From NCBI GenBank assembly GCA_903918315.1, contig CAIXEA010000223.1:1-50412 (forward strand): DNA of 50,412 nucleotides, in the 5' to 3' direction. The notes below the pieces were generated by a model, which had not been told where the DNA came from, did not search any database, and saw only the letters and a program-made list of their open reading frames with translations. Of this stretch, positions 1 through 7,759 are shown piece by piece (position 1 is the stretch's first letter; the number at the start of each line of letters is the position of its first letter). The stretch is from an uncultured Acetobacteraceae bacterium (lineage in GTDB: Bacteria > Pseudomonadota > Alphaproteobacteria > Acetobacterales > Acetobacteraceae). The position numbers and the translations under genes were made by a program.

Positions 1-2
1 CT

Positions 3-140
3 CGCGTCGAGCAATGCTTCGGCAAACTCAAACGGTTCAAGCGGGTCGCTATGCGCTGTGAGAAGACCAAGCGAAACTACGAGGCATTCGTGTCATTGGC
101 CTGTGTGTTTGTCTTGATCAAATCCGTCCACACGGCCTAA
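3..140 (+). pseudogene. IS5-family transposase, C-terminal fragment cut by window edge
   Basis: An open frame entering from the left edge encodes about 45 residues that begin RVEQCFGKLKRF and end LIKSVHTA before TAA. The R-x-E-x-x-F-x-x-L-K/R pattern is the C-terminal part of the DDE domain of IS5-type (IS427-like) transposases, with the arginine and glutamate that close the catalytic triad. Only the end is visible, so whether the element is intact to the left is unknown. It stops 20 bp before the next gene, so the right end of the element must lie within or very near that gap. Confidence 0.75.
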
Positions 141-160
141 TCCCGCGGGACGCGAAAACC

Positions 161-1132
161 TTGACCATTCTCCGCCTACTGGCCGACGATCTGACCGGGG
201 CGCTCGACAGCGCCGCGCGCTTCGTCCCCCTTGTCGGGACGATCACCGTCGTTTGGTCCGGTCTGCCTCCGGCCGGGTCGGTCGCGATAGACAACGGCAC
301 CCGCGATCTCCCACCCACGCTATTCAAGGCCGCCGCGTCTCAATGGCTAAACGCCTTCGACGGCGCTGATATCGCCTTCATGAAGATCGACAGCCTGCTA
401 CGCGGCCATGTCGCGGAGGCGCTGGTAGCAGCGCTGCCCGGTTTCGACCATTGCATCGCCGCCCCTGCGTTCCCCTTCCAAAACCGCATCACCCGCGCCG
501 GGCGGCAGTGGGTCCGGGACGGTGAGTCGTGGCGTTCTGTCGGCCCCCTCGCGCTGCCGGTGCCCCTGCGCGACGCAGAAACCGAGGCCGATCTGGATGC
601 AATCGTGCGGCAGGGACTGGGGCTGAGTGGGCGGGTGCTGTGGGTCGGAACCGGGGGGCTGGCCGGGGCCCTGGCCGGCCATCAGCCGGTGCCTTGCCCA
701 CCGCTGCCATCCCCGATCCTCGCTCTGATCGGCACCGATCACCCGGTGACCCAACGCCAGTTGACGGTCGCGGCGGCATGGCATCGCCAGGTCGATGACA
801 AGGCGCCCCTGGCATACCCCGCCGCCCTGACGGTCGCGCTGCCATCCGGCACCCCGCGCGAAATAGCCGGCGCCCGCATCGTGCGGCGCTTCGCCGAGAC
901 GTTGTCCCGCCCCCCGCGGCCTGGCACGCTGTTCGTAACCGGCGGCGCCACGTTGCGTGGGCTCTGTGACGCGCTTGGCGCCACGTCGCTCCTGGTCGAT
1001 GGCGAAATCGAGCCGGGCGTACCGATGTCAATACTTCAGGGTGGGGACTGGCACGGCCAACGCATCGTCTCCAAATCCGGCGCCTTCGGTGCCCCCGATC
1101 TTCTTATGCGGCTGCTGGGGGCAGCGGGCTGA
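161..1132 (+). CDS. Four-carbon acid sugar kinase family protein (DUF1537)
   Basis: A cytosolic kinase that phosphorylates four-carbon sugar acids such as threonate or erythronate. The N-terminus LLADDLTGALDSAA is the substrate-domain signature of the family. The C-terminal part has the nucleotide-binding pattern FVTGGATLRGL, then GEIEPGVP and KSGAFGAPDLL. At 323 residues it is shorter than most members (usually about 400 or more), but both ends of the fold are present, so it looks compact rather than truncated. The start is TTG with a weak GGGA upstream, only 20 bp after the transposase stop, so its native promoter may have been displaced. The following LLM oxidoreductase and PdxA genes form one likely operon. 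The kinase plus PdxA pair matches the known D-threonate route, in which phosphothreonate is converted to dihydroxyacetone phosphate. The exact substrate is inferred. Confidence 0.82.
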   Translation: MTILRLLADDLTGALDSAARFVPLVGTITVVWSGLPPAGSVAIDNGTRDLPPTLFKAAASQWLNAFDGADIAFMKIDSLLRGHVAEALVAALPGFDHCIAAPAFPFQNRITRAGRQWVRDGESWRSVGPLALPVPLRDAETEADLDAIVRQGLGLSGRVLWVGTGGLAGALAGHQPVPCPPLPSPILALIGTDHPVTQRQLTVAAAWHRQVDDKAPLAYPAALTVALPSGTPREIAGARIVRRFAETLSRPPRPGTLFVTGGATLRGLCDALGATSLLVDGEIEPGVPMSILQGGDWHGQRIVSKSGAFGAPDLLMRLLGAAG

Positions 1133-1180
1133 GCCATTCTCTGCTATGGAAGTGCCAACCAAACCAACGGAGTCCGTTCC

Positions 1181-2080
1181 ATGCGCCTCGGCGTGATGCT
1201 TCCCCTGCACGATATCGGCGGCGATCCTGCCGTCATGCGCGACTTCGTCCACGCGACGGAGGCGCAGGGCTATACCAATCTCGGCCTGGCTGATCACGTG
1301 CTGGGCGTGAACGTCGCGACGCGGCCGGATTGGGGAGATCGCAACACGTCGGCCGATCTGTTCCACGACCCGTTCGTGTGCTTCGCCTATCTGGCCGGCC
1401 TCGCGCGCCCGACGACCGAATTTTCCACGCAGGTGCTGATCCTGGCGCAGCGCCAGGCGGTGCTGGTGGCGAAGCAGGCGGCCAGCCTGGATGTGATCAC
1501 CGGCGGCCGCTTCCGCCTGGGTGTCGGCGTGGGCTGGAATCCGGTGGAGTTCACCGGCCTGAACGAAAATTTCTCCAACCGCGGCCGCCGTTCGGCGGAG
1601 CAGGTGGAGGTGATGCAGAAACTCTGGGCGGCGGATCACGTCACATTCGAGGGCCGCTGGCACAAGATCGAGGACGCCGGCATCAACCCCCGCCCCGCCA
1701 GCGGCCGGGTTCCGGTCTGGTTCGGCGGCCACGTGCCGCAAACGCTGGAGCGCATTGCCACTCTGGGCGATGGCTGGATCATGAACGCTTACCCACCCGG
1801 CGACGCGGCCTTGGCCGAACTGGCGAAGCTGCGCGCGTTGGCGGCGAAAGCCGGCCGCGCGCCGGATGCGATCGGGATCGAGGTCTGGACCTCCGCCGGC
1901 GCCGGCACGCCAGAGGAATGGCGTGAGGAGGCCAAGTTCTGGAAGGCCGCCGGCGCCACGCACCTGACCCTGACCAACACGTTCCAACGCCGCCATCATC
2001 GCCGCATCGCCGGCAAGACGGTAGCAGACCATCTGGCGGCGCAGCAGGCGTATGCGGATGCGGTGAAGGACGTGCTGTGA
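1181..2080 (+). CDS. LLM class (luciferase-like) F420/FMN-dependent oxidoreductase
   Basis: A 299-residue TIM-barrel oxidoreductase of the luciferase-like monooxygenase superfamily, resembling the TIGR03619 group. It starts MRLGVMLPLHD and carries the typical central block DVITGGRFRLGVGVGWNP and later VPVWFGGH, regions that shape the flavin site. The ATG start has GGAG nine bases upstream. Its last four bases (GTGA) overlap the GTG start of the PdxA gene, so the two are translationally coupled. Members use F420 or FMN, and the cofactor cannot be told from sequence alone. Its position between a sugar-acid kinase and a catabolic PdxA is unusual and suggests an oxidative step feeding that pathway, but the substrate is unknown. 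Confidence 0.85.
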   Translation: MRLGVMLPLHDIGGDPAVMRDFVHATEAQGYTNLGLADHVLGVNVATRPDWGDRNTSADLFHDPFVCFAYLAGLARPTTEFSTQVLILAQRQAVLVAKQAASLDVITGGRFRLGVGVGWNPVEFTGLNENFSNRGRRSAEQVEVMQKLWAADHVTFEGRWHKIEDAGINPRPASGRVPVWFGGHVPQTLERIATLGDGWIMNAYPPGDAALAELAKLRALAAKAGRAPDAIGIEVWTSAGAGTPEEWREEAKFWKAAGATHLTLTNTFQRRHHRRIAGKTVADHLAAQQAYADAVKDVL

Positions 2081-3120
2081 GCGGGCTGCCGCCCTGCCTC
2101 GGGATTACGATGGGCGATCCGGCTGGCGTCGGGCCGGAGATCATTGTCAAAGCCGTCCGCCGCCTGAAACCCCGGCTTGATGCCGGGGACCTCCGGCTGC
2201 TGGTGATTGGCCATCGCTCGGCATTGCGTGCGGCGCAGGTCGTGCTGGACGATCATCTGGATTTTCCCGATTTCGACGGGTCGGCCAACGCGCCCGCCCT
2301 CGCGATGCATGCCGCCAGCGAGGAACGATCCCCGATCCGGTTCGGGCATATAGATCCAGAGGGCGGGCGCTTCGCCTATCTGGCGGTGGAACGCGCGGTG
2401 CGCCTCGCCGAGGCCGGGCGCATCGACGGCATCGTCACCGCGCCGCTGAACAAAGAGGCGCTGAACCGCGCCGGTTACAAATATGCCGGGCATACCGACA
2501 TGCTGGCGGACCTGACGGGGACCAAAAGCTCCTACATGCTGCTGGCGCATGGCGACATGCGGGTCACCCATGTCACCACCCATGTGGCGCTGGAAGACGT
2601 CCCCAGACTGCTGACGCCAGAGCGGCTGCGTCGGACCATCGACATCACGTATCAGGCCATGCTCGACCTTGGCATCGAGAAGCCCCGCATCGCCATCGCC
2701 GCCCTCAACCCGCATGCGGGGGAAGGCGGGCTATTCGGCCGCCAGGATATCGAGGTCAGCACCCCCGTGATCGCCCAATGCCGGGCGGAGGGGATGGACA
2801 TCCAGGGCCCCATTCCCGGCGACACCGTGTTCGTGAAGCTGCGCGCGCGGCAGTATGACGCGGTGGTGGCGATGTATCACGACCAAGGCCATATCCCTGT
2901 GAAATTGTTGGGATTTAACATCGATACGGCCACCGGGGTCTGGCAGGCACTGTCTGGGGTGAACATCACGCTGGGATTGCCGGTCATTCGCACGTCCGTC
3001 GACCACGGCACCGCCTTTGATATCGCGGGAACCGGCGTCGCGAACGAGGACAGCCTGATCGAAGCCATAGACTACGCCTTGCGGCTGGCCGCGGTAAAAA
3101 AGTTTCGATTAGAACATTGA
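2077..3120 (+). CDS. PdxA-family 4-phosphohydroxy-acid dehydrogenase (PdxA2-like)
   Basis: An NAD-dependent, metal-requiring dehydrogenase/decarboxylase of 347 residues. GDPAGVGPE lies at residues 13-21. His139 sits in GHTDM, and His169, His213 (PHAGEGG) and His268 (YHDQGH) align with the metal ligands of PdxA. Classical PdxA oxidises 4-phosphohydroxythreonine in vitamin B6 synthesis. The paralogue PdxA2 acts on 4-phospho-threonate or erythronate in sugar-acid catabolism. The GTG start overlaps the previous stop and a DUF1537 kinase lies in the same operon, so the catabolic role is more likely, although both families share the same fold and motifs. Its stop codon lies inside a palindromic Fnr-type site that serves the next gene. 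Confidence 0.88.
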   Translation: MSGLPPCLGITMGDPAGVGPEIIVKAVRRLKPRLDAGDLRLLVIGHRSALRAAQVVLDDHLDFPDFDGSANAPALAMHAASEERSPIRFGHIDPEGGRFAYLAVERAVRLAEAGRIDGIVTAPLNKEALNRAGYKYAGHTDMLADLTGTKSSYMLLAHGDMRVTHVTTHVALEDVPRLLTPERLRRTIDITYQAMLDLGIEKPRIAIAALNPHAGEGGLFGRQDIEVSTPVIAQCRAEGMDIQGPIPGDTVFVKLRARQYDAVVAMYHDQGHIPVKLLGFNIDTATGVWQALSGVNITLGLPVIRTSVDHGTAFDIAGTGVANEDSLIEAIDYALRLAAVKKFRLEH

Positions 3121-3132
3121 TCTGTATCAATG
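3115..3132 (+). promoter_or_regulatory. Perfect Fnr/FixK-type binding site upstream of the CBS gene
   Basis: The sequence CATTGATCTGTATCAATG contains TTGAT-N4-ATCAA, the consensus of the Crp-Fnr family regulators Fnr, FixK and Anr, extended to seven-base arms. Its centre is about 56 bp upstream of the CBS gene's ATG. A start site 41.5 bp after the centre, as at class II Fnr promoters, would fall near 3165, just before the strong AAGGAGG ribosome site. The match is seen directly. Regulation by low oxygen is inferred. Confidence 0.7.
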
Positions 3133-3179
3133 CCGTCCCGTTATCCTTGTCACAGGTTTACTGAGACAAGGAGGTTACG

Positions 3180-3602
3180 ATGAGCCATCGCGATATGGCG
3201 GAAATCATCCGCCACCAAATCCCCCTCGCCGTCCGGCCAGACACCAGCGTTCAAGAGGCCTGCAAACGCATGTACGCCCGCAAGGTCGGCGCCGCCCTCG
3301 TCACCAATGCCAACGGCATCCTGCTTGGGATCTTTACCGGCCGCGACGCGGTCAGGGTGCTTTCGCGGGGCCGCGACCCAGCCACCCTTGAGGTGCGGCA
3401 AGTCATGACGAAATCCCCCGATACCATCACCCCACGCGCACATGCCATTGAGGCGCTTCGCATGATGCGCGACGGCGGCTTTCGGCATCTGCCGGTGGTG
3501 GATGACGGCAATGTTCTCGGCATCGTCTCGCGCGGCGATTTCCGGGGGCTCGAACATGATCGCCTTGATGAGGAAACCGGCATCTGGGAACGCATCGGCT
3601 GA
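3180..3602 (+). CDS. Stand-alone CBS-domain pair protein
   Basis: A 140-residue cytosolic protein made almost entirely of two CBS motifs (about residues 8-64 and 73-130), with the typical endings GIFTGRDAVRVL and GIVSRGDFRGL. Such Bateman modules bind adenine nucleotides or similar ligands and usually act as energy sensors or regulatory partners. No catalytic domain is attached. The start is well defined: AAGGAGG lies eight bases before ATG. The upstream palindrome suggests induction by an oxygen- or redox-responsive Crp-Fnr regulator. The partner protein is unknown. Confidence 0.9.
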   Translation: MSHRDMAEIIRHQIPLAVRPDTSVQEACKRMYARKVGAALVTNANGILLGIFTGRDAVRVLSRGRDPATLEVRQVMTKSPDTITPRAHAIEALRMMRDGGFRHLPVVDDGNVLGIVSRGDFRGLEHDRLDEETGIWERIG

Positions 3603-3662
3603 CCATCAGCCTTCTCCATTCGTCATCCCGGGACGCGCCCAAAGCCATGCTATGACGCCGCC

Positions 3663-4532
3663 ATGGGGCAGGCATCGACTCGTGGCATCTTTCTGGGCGT
3701 GCTGGCCTATGGGCTGTTCTGCGTCCATGACGCCGAGGTCAAATGGCTGGTCGCCTCCACCCCGGTCTGGCAGGTGCTGTTCTTCCGCAGTGTGATCGTG
3801 CTGACCGGGACGATCGCGATCGGGCGTGGCCGGTTGCTGCGACGCGCCGTTGTCAGCCCGCTCAAATGGCAACTCGCCGGGCGCGCCGTTCTGATGCTGA
3901 CGGCCTGGCTTTGCTATTACACCGCCTCCCGCAGTCTGCCCCTGGCGCAGTTGCTGACGCTGTATTTCGCCGCTCCGCTGATCATTACCCTGCTAGCGGC
4001 GCGCATGCTCAACGAGCATGTGACCCCCGCGCGATGGGGTGCCGTGATCATCGGGTTCGCCGGTGTGCTCTGCGCGTCCGATCCGTTCGGCGTCACCGCT
4101 TCATTTCCCACTTTGCTGGTGCTGATCGCCTCGGTGCTATGGGCCTACGGGATCGTGCTGATGCGCCGCATCGCGCGGCAGGAATCGTCGCTGCTGCAAA
4201 TGCTGTTCAGCAACGCCTTGTTCATGGTCGGAACCGGCGCGGCCAGCGTCGTCACATGGCACACTCCAACAGGCTTTGAAGTGCTTCTGGCGCTGGGGGT
4301 CGGCCTGTTCGGCGGGCTGGCCCAGTTCTCCGTGTTCGAGGCCGCGCGCCTGGTACCGGCCTCGGTACTGGCGACCGTGGAGTATTCCGCGCTGCTCTGG
4401 GCCTTCCTGCTGGGCTACGCGATCTGGCGAGACATCCCGGTACCCGGGGTATTCCTCGGCGCCGCGCTGATCGTCGCGGCGGGCGTGTTGCTGGTGGTGA
4501 CGGAGCGGCGGCGGCGGACGCAACCCCGCTGA
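3663..4532 (+). CDS. DMT-superfamily transporter (EamA domains)
   Basis: An inner-membrane protein of 289 residues with about ten hydrophobic segments arranged as two EamA repeats, the usual design of drug/metabolite transporters such as RhaT/YdcZ-like exporters. The N-terminal repeat contains FCVHDAEVKWLVA and YTASRSLPLAQLLTLYFAAPL, a typical EamA passage. The C-terminal repeat ends in basic residues (ERRRRTQPR). It has its own 60-bp upstream gap and is followed by 79 bp before the next gene. The substrate cannot be predicted. Efflux or uptake of small metabolites or amino acids is usual for the family. Confidence 0.88.
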   Translation: MGQASTRGIFLGVLAYGLFCVHDAEVKWLVASTPVWQVLFFRSVIVLTGTIAIGRGRLLRRAVVSPLKWQLAGRAVLMLTAWLCYYTASRSLPLAQLLTLYFAAPLIITLLAARMLNEHVTPARWGAVIIGFAGVLCASDPFGVTASFPTLLVLIASVLWAYGIVLMRRIARQESSLLQMLFSNALFMVGTGAASVVTWHTPTGFEVLLALGVGLFGGLAQFSVFEAARLVPASVLATVEYSALLWAFLLGYAIWRDIPVPGVFLGAALIVAAGVLLVVTERRRRTQPR

Positions 4533-4611
4533 CATCGAGCCACCGGCCCCACTGGAACAGCCGATCCGGTCGTGACACAGTCCGACCTGTCCATCGAAGG
4601 GGAGAAGCACC

Positions 4612-5457
4612 ATGAAACCGATCGTCGCCGTCATCGCACCCGGCATGATGGGCAGCGTCGTCGCTAACCGCCTGACGGATCATGGGCTGGCCGTTCGCAC
4701 CATCCTGACCAACCGCAGCGCCGCCACCATCGCCCGCGCCAAAGCGGCCGGCATGATCGATGCCACGGATGAGGAAATCGCCGCCTGCGACTTCATCCTT
4801 TCCATCGTTCCCCCCGGCGAGGCGATCGGCCTGGCGCAGAAACTGGCCCCGGCGATGCGCGCGGCCAACAAGAAGCCCATCTATGTGGACTGCAACGCGG
4901 TGGCCCCGGACACGGTGGCGGAGATCGCTGCCATCGTACGCGATACCGGTGCGGTCTTCGTCGATGGTGGCATCATCGGCCCGCCGCCTGAACCGGATTC
5001 GAAGAACACCCGCATTTACCTGGCTGGCGATGACGCCGCGCGCGTTACGATATTGGAGCAGTTTGGCCTGTCCATGCCGGTCCAGCCGGGCCCCATTGGG
5101 GCCGCCTCGGCGATGAAGATGTCGTATGCCGGGATTACCAAGGGCTTCACCGCACTCGGCGCGGCGATGATGCTGGCCGCCACCCGCGCGGGCACCGCCG
5201 ATTCGCTGATCGCTGAAATGCAAATCAGCCAACCCGCATTATTCGGCTGGCTCACCCGGCAGATGCCAAAAATGCCATCCAAGGCCTATCGATGGGTCGC
5301 GGAGATGGAGGAAATCGCCGAATTCGTGGGCGAGGATCCCGCTGGCCAGCAATTCTACCTGGCTGCCGCGCAACTGTACGAACGGATCGCAGCCGATCTG
5401 GAGGGACCGCAGCAGGAAGTGGGTGCGCTGAACGCCTTCTGCGCCAGGAAGGGTTAA
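4612..5457 (+). CDS. NAD(P)-dependent oxidoreductase with DUF1932 C-terminal domain
   Basis: A 281-residue dehydrogenase related to 6-phosphogluconate and beta-hydroxyacid dehydrogenases. The N-terminal Rossmann fold shows IAPGMMGSVVANRL. A middle block has FVDGGIIGPPP, and the conserved lysine stretch SAMKMSYAGITKG marks the catalytic region. The C-terminal half matches the helical DUF1932 domain. The start ATG follows GGGGAGAAGCACC, a clear ribosome site. It ends 4 bp before the next dehydrogenase gene, so the two are almost certainly co-transcribed, with the cyclase after them. The substrate is unknown. Hydroxy-acid oxidation in a catabolic pathway is the likely role. Confidence 0.85.
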   Translation: MKPIVAVIAPGMMGSVVANRLTDHGLAVRTILTNRSAATIARAKAAGMIDATDEEIAACDFILSIVPPGEAIGLAQKLAPAMRAANKKPIYVDCNAVAPDTVAEIAAIVRDTGAVFVDGGIIGPPPEPDSKNTRIYLAGDDAARVTILEQFGLSMPVQPGPIGAASAMKMSYAGITKGFTALGAAMMLAATRAGTADSLIAEMQISQPALFGWLTRQMPKMPSKAYRWVAEMEEIAEFVGEDPAGQQFYLAAAQLYERIAADLEGPQQEVGALNAFCARKG

Positions 5458-5461
5458 CATC

Positions 5462-6631
5462 ATGGTCCGGGGCATTCACCGCTACCCACCCGTCGATGGA
5501 GTCATCTACGGGATTCCCCTGGCAGAAGCGCTGGCAGAGGAGATCAAACGCCTCGACGCCGGAGCGGTCTATGTGATGGCCAGTGGCACGCTCGCCCGGC
5601 AGACCGGTGTGATGGACGACGTCCGCTCTATCCTCGGCAATCGCCTCGCCGGTGTCTGCACCAGGATCGGCGCCCACACGCCCCGCATCGACGTCGTGGC
5701 CGCGGCCAATGAGGCTCGGGCCGCCAAGGCCGATGTCCTGCTTACCGTCGGCGGCGGCTCGGTGACCGACGCGGCCAAAATGGTTGGGCTGTGCCTGGGC
5801 AATGACGTCACCACCCCCGATCAACTGGACGCGTTCGCGGCGGTCATCACGCCGGAGGGCAAGACCGAACGCCCGCCTGTCAAGCCGCCCGGGGTGCGAT
5901 CGATCGCCGTGCCGACCACGCTATCGGCCGGGGAGTTCACCTGGTTCGCCGGCTGCACGGACACCGTCAACCACCGCAAGCAAAGCTACGGGCACGGGCT
6001 GATGATGCCGCGCACGGTCATTCTCGATCCCGCGGTGACGGTACACACGCCCGAATGGCTGTTCCTGTCCACCGGCATCCGTGCCGTGGATCATGCGGTC
6101 GAGGATATCTGCTCCATCAACCCCACGCCTTTTTCAGATGGCATGTCATTGCAGGCGCTGCGGCTTCTGGCGCGGGGGCTGGCCGCGGTGAAGGCTGATC
6201 CCCACGACATGGCGGCGCGGCTGGACTGCCAGCTGGGATCGTGGATGTCGATCATGGGTTCGCAGAACGGGGTGGCAAAAGGCGCCAGCCATGGCATCGG
6301 CCATGTGCTGGGCGGCACGGCCGATGTGCCGCATGGCTATACCTCCTGCATCATGCTGCCGCATGTGCTGCGCTTCAACGAACCCGTGAACGCGGCACGG
6401 CAAAAATGGGTCAGTGAGGCTTTGGGCCGCCCCGACCTCAGCGCGGGCGACGCGGTGGCGGCGCTGATCGCAAGCCTGGGCCTGCCGGGGACATTGCGCG
6501 CCGCCGGGGTGCGGGCTGACCAACTCGACGCGGTGGCGGCGGGTTCGATGCATGATCGCTGGATCCACACCAATCCCCGGACAATCGAGGGGCCAGCGAC
6601 GGTGCGGATGCTGCTGGATGCGGCCTGGTGA
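5462..6631 (+). CDS. Iron-containing alcohol dehydrogenase, maleylacetate-reductase-like
   Basis: A 389-residue member of the group III metal-dependent dehydrogenases. It has the nucleotide-binding GGGSVTDAAKMVG block, PTTLSAGEFTWFAG, and metal-site segments TGIRAVDHAVED and ASHGIGHVLGG, followed by PHGYTSCIMLPHVLRFN. Maleylacetate reductases of this clade reduce maleylacetate to 3-oxoadipate in chlorinated or hydroxylated aromatic degradation. Related enzymes act on other keto acids. It lies between a DUF1932 dehydrogenase and a cyclase-family hydrolase. No ring-cleavage dioxygenase is present nearby, so an aromatic pathway is possible but not shown. Confidence 0.85.
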   Translation: MVRGIHRYPPVDGVIYGIPLAEALAEEIKRLDAGAVYVMASGTLARQTGVMDDVRSILGNRLAGVCTRIGAHTPRIDVVAAANEARAAKADVLLTVGGGSVTDAAKMVGLCLGNDVTTPDQLDAFAAVITPEGKTERPPVKPPGVRSIAVPTTLSAGEFTWFAGCTDTVNHRKQSYGHGLMMPRTVILDPAVTVHTPEWLFLSTGIRAVDHAVEDICSINPTPFSDGMSLQALRLLARGLAAVKADPHDMAARLDCQLGSWMSIMGSQNGVAKGASHGIGHVLGGTADVPHGYTSCIMLPHVLRFNEPVNAARQKWVSEALGRPDLSAGDAVAALIASLGLPGTLRAAGVRADQLDAVAAGSMHDRWIHTNPRTIEGPATVRMLLDAAW

Positions 6632-6706
6632 ACGACGCGTCGCCCCGGACAACCGGCTGGACCCGGCCGATGTCCACGCTCAATCAGGAACGAGAGGAAA
6701 CCGGAC

Positions 6707-7759
6707 ATGACTGACAATCCCCGCTGGACCCGTCGCCCAGCCGGTTCGACCTGGGGCGATTTTGGTCCCGACGACCAATTGGGACGCCTGAACCTCGTCA
6801 CCCCGGAAAAGGTGCTGCAAGGCATTGCCGAGGTGAAAGTCGGCAAGACCTTCTGCCTCTCCCTGCCGCTGGACTATCCGGGGGGCAACATCATCAATCC
6901 CCGCCGCAAGCCGCCGGTGCTGACGCCGACGCAGCGGGCCGGCGCGCCCAACATGAATTACCCGCTGCGCTGCGACGACCCGACGGCTCTGGACGTGGTC
7001 TGCGACGACCAGGTGCTGCTGACGCTGCAATACTCCACCCAGTGGGACAGCCTGTCGCATGTCGGGCAGATGTTCGACACCATGGGCGACGGCATCATGC
7101 GCGACGTCTTCTACAACGGCTACCGCGCGGGCATCGACATCATCGGCCCCGTCACCTTCGATGCCAAAGGCAACCAGACCGCAACCAATCAGCAATCCGG
7201 CGCCCGCCGCCTGGGTGTTGAGAACATGGCCGTCTCCTGCGTGCAGGGCCGCGCGGTGATGATCGATCTGGAGGCCCATTTCGGCCGCTCTGGCCATATC
7301 GTCGGGTACGAAGACCTGATGATGGTGCTGGAAAAGGACAAGGTTGTCGTCGAGCCCGGCGACTTCGTCTGCATCCGAACCGGCTTCGCCCAATTGCTGC
7401 TGGACATGAAAAAGGAGCCCGATCCGCAGGTCCTGTTCTCCACCACGTCATCCTTCGATGGGCGCGACCAAAGGCTGCTCCAATGGATCACCGACAGCGG
7501 CGCGGTGGCCCTGCTGGCCGACAACTACGCGGTGGAGTGCACGCCATCCCGCCCATGCGCCGATGATTTCTGCGCGACGCTGCCATTGCATGCGCATTGC
7601 CTGTTCAAGCTCGGATGCTACCTGGGGGAGATGTGGTACCACACAGAACTGGCCGACTGGCTGCGTGCCAACGGCCGCAACCGGTTCCTGCTGACCGCGC
7701 CACCGCTGCGGTTGCCGGGGGCGGTTGGCTCGCCCGCGACACCGGTCGCAACGGTCTGA
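6707..7759 (+). CDS. Cyclase family protein (kynurenine-formamidase-like metal hydrolase)
   Basis: A 350-residue protein of the cyclase/kynurenine formamidase superfamily, metal-dependent hydrolases that open or close lactone and amide bonds. The usual HxGTHxDxPxH motif appears in a divergent form, STQWDSLSHVGQMF, in which the first histidine is replaced while the later Asp and His remain. This variant occurs in the larger, about 330-residue members of the family. GAGGAAACC precedes the ATG. The stop TGA is immediately followed by the stop of the convergent MlaC-like gene, leaving no gap. The function within the upstream dehydrogenase operon is inferred to be catabolic. Confidence 0.83.
   Translation: MTDNPRWTRRPAGSTWGDFGPDDQLGRLNLVTPEKVLQGIAEVKVGKTFCLSLPLDYPGGNIINPRRKPPVLTPTQRAGAPNMNYPLRCDDPTALDVVCDDQVLLTLQYSTQWDSLSHVGQMFDTMGDGIMRDVFYNGYRAGIDIIGPVTFDAKGNQTATNQQSGARRLGVENMAVSCVQGRAVMIDLEAHFGRSGHIVGYEDLMMVLEKDKVVVEPGDFVCIRTGFAQLLLDMKKEPDPQVLFSTTSSFDGRDQRLLQWITDSGAVALLADNYAVECTPSRPCADDFCATLPLHAHCLFKLGCYLGEMWYHTELADWLRANGRNRFLLTAPPLRLPGAVGSPATPVATV

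Noticed and set aside
110-130. TTGATCAAAT as an Fnr-type site
   Set aside because: The two half sites are adjacent without the four-base spacer, and the sequence codes for the transposase C-terminus.
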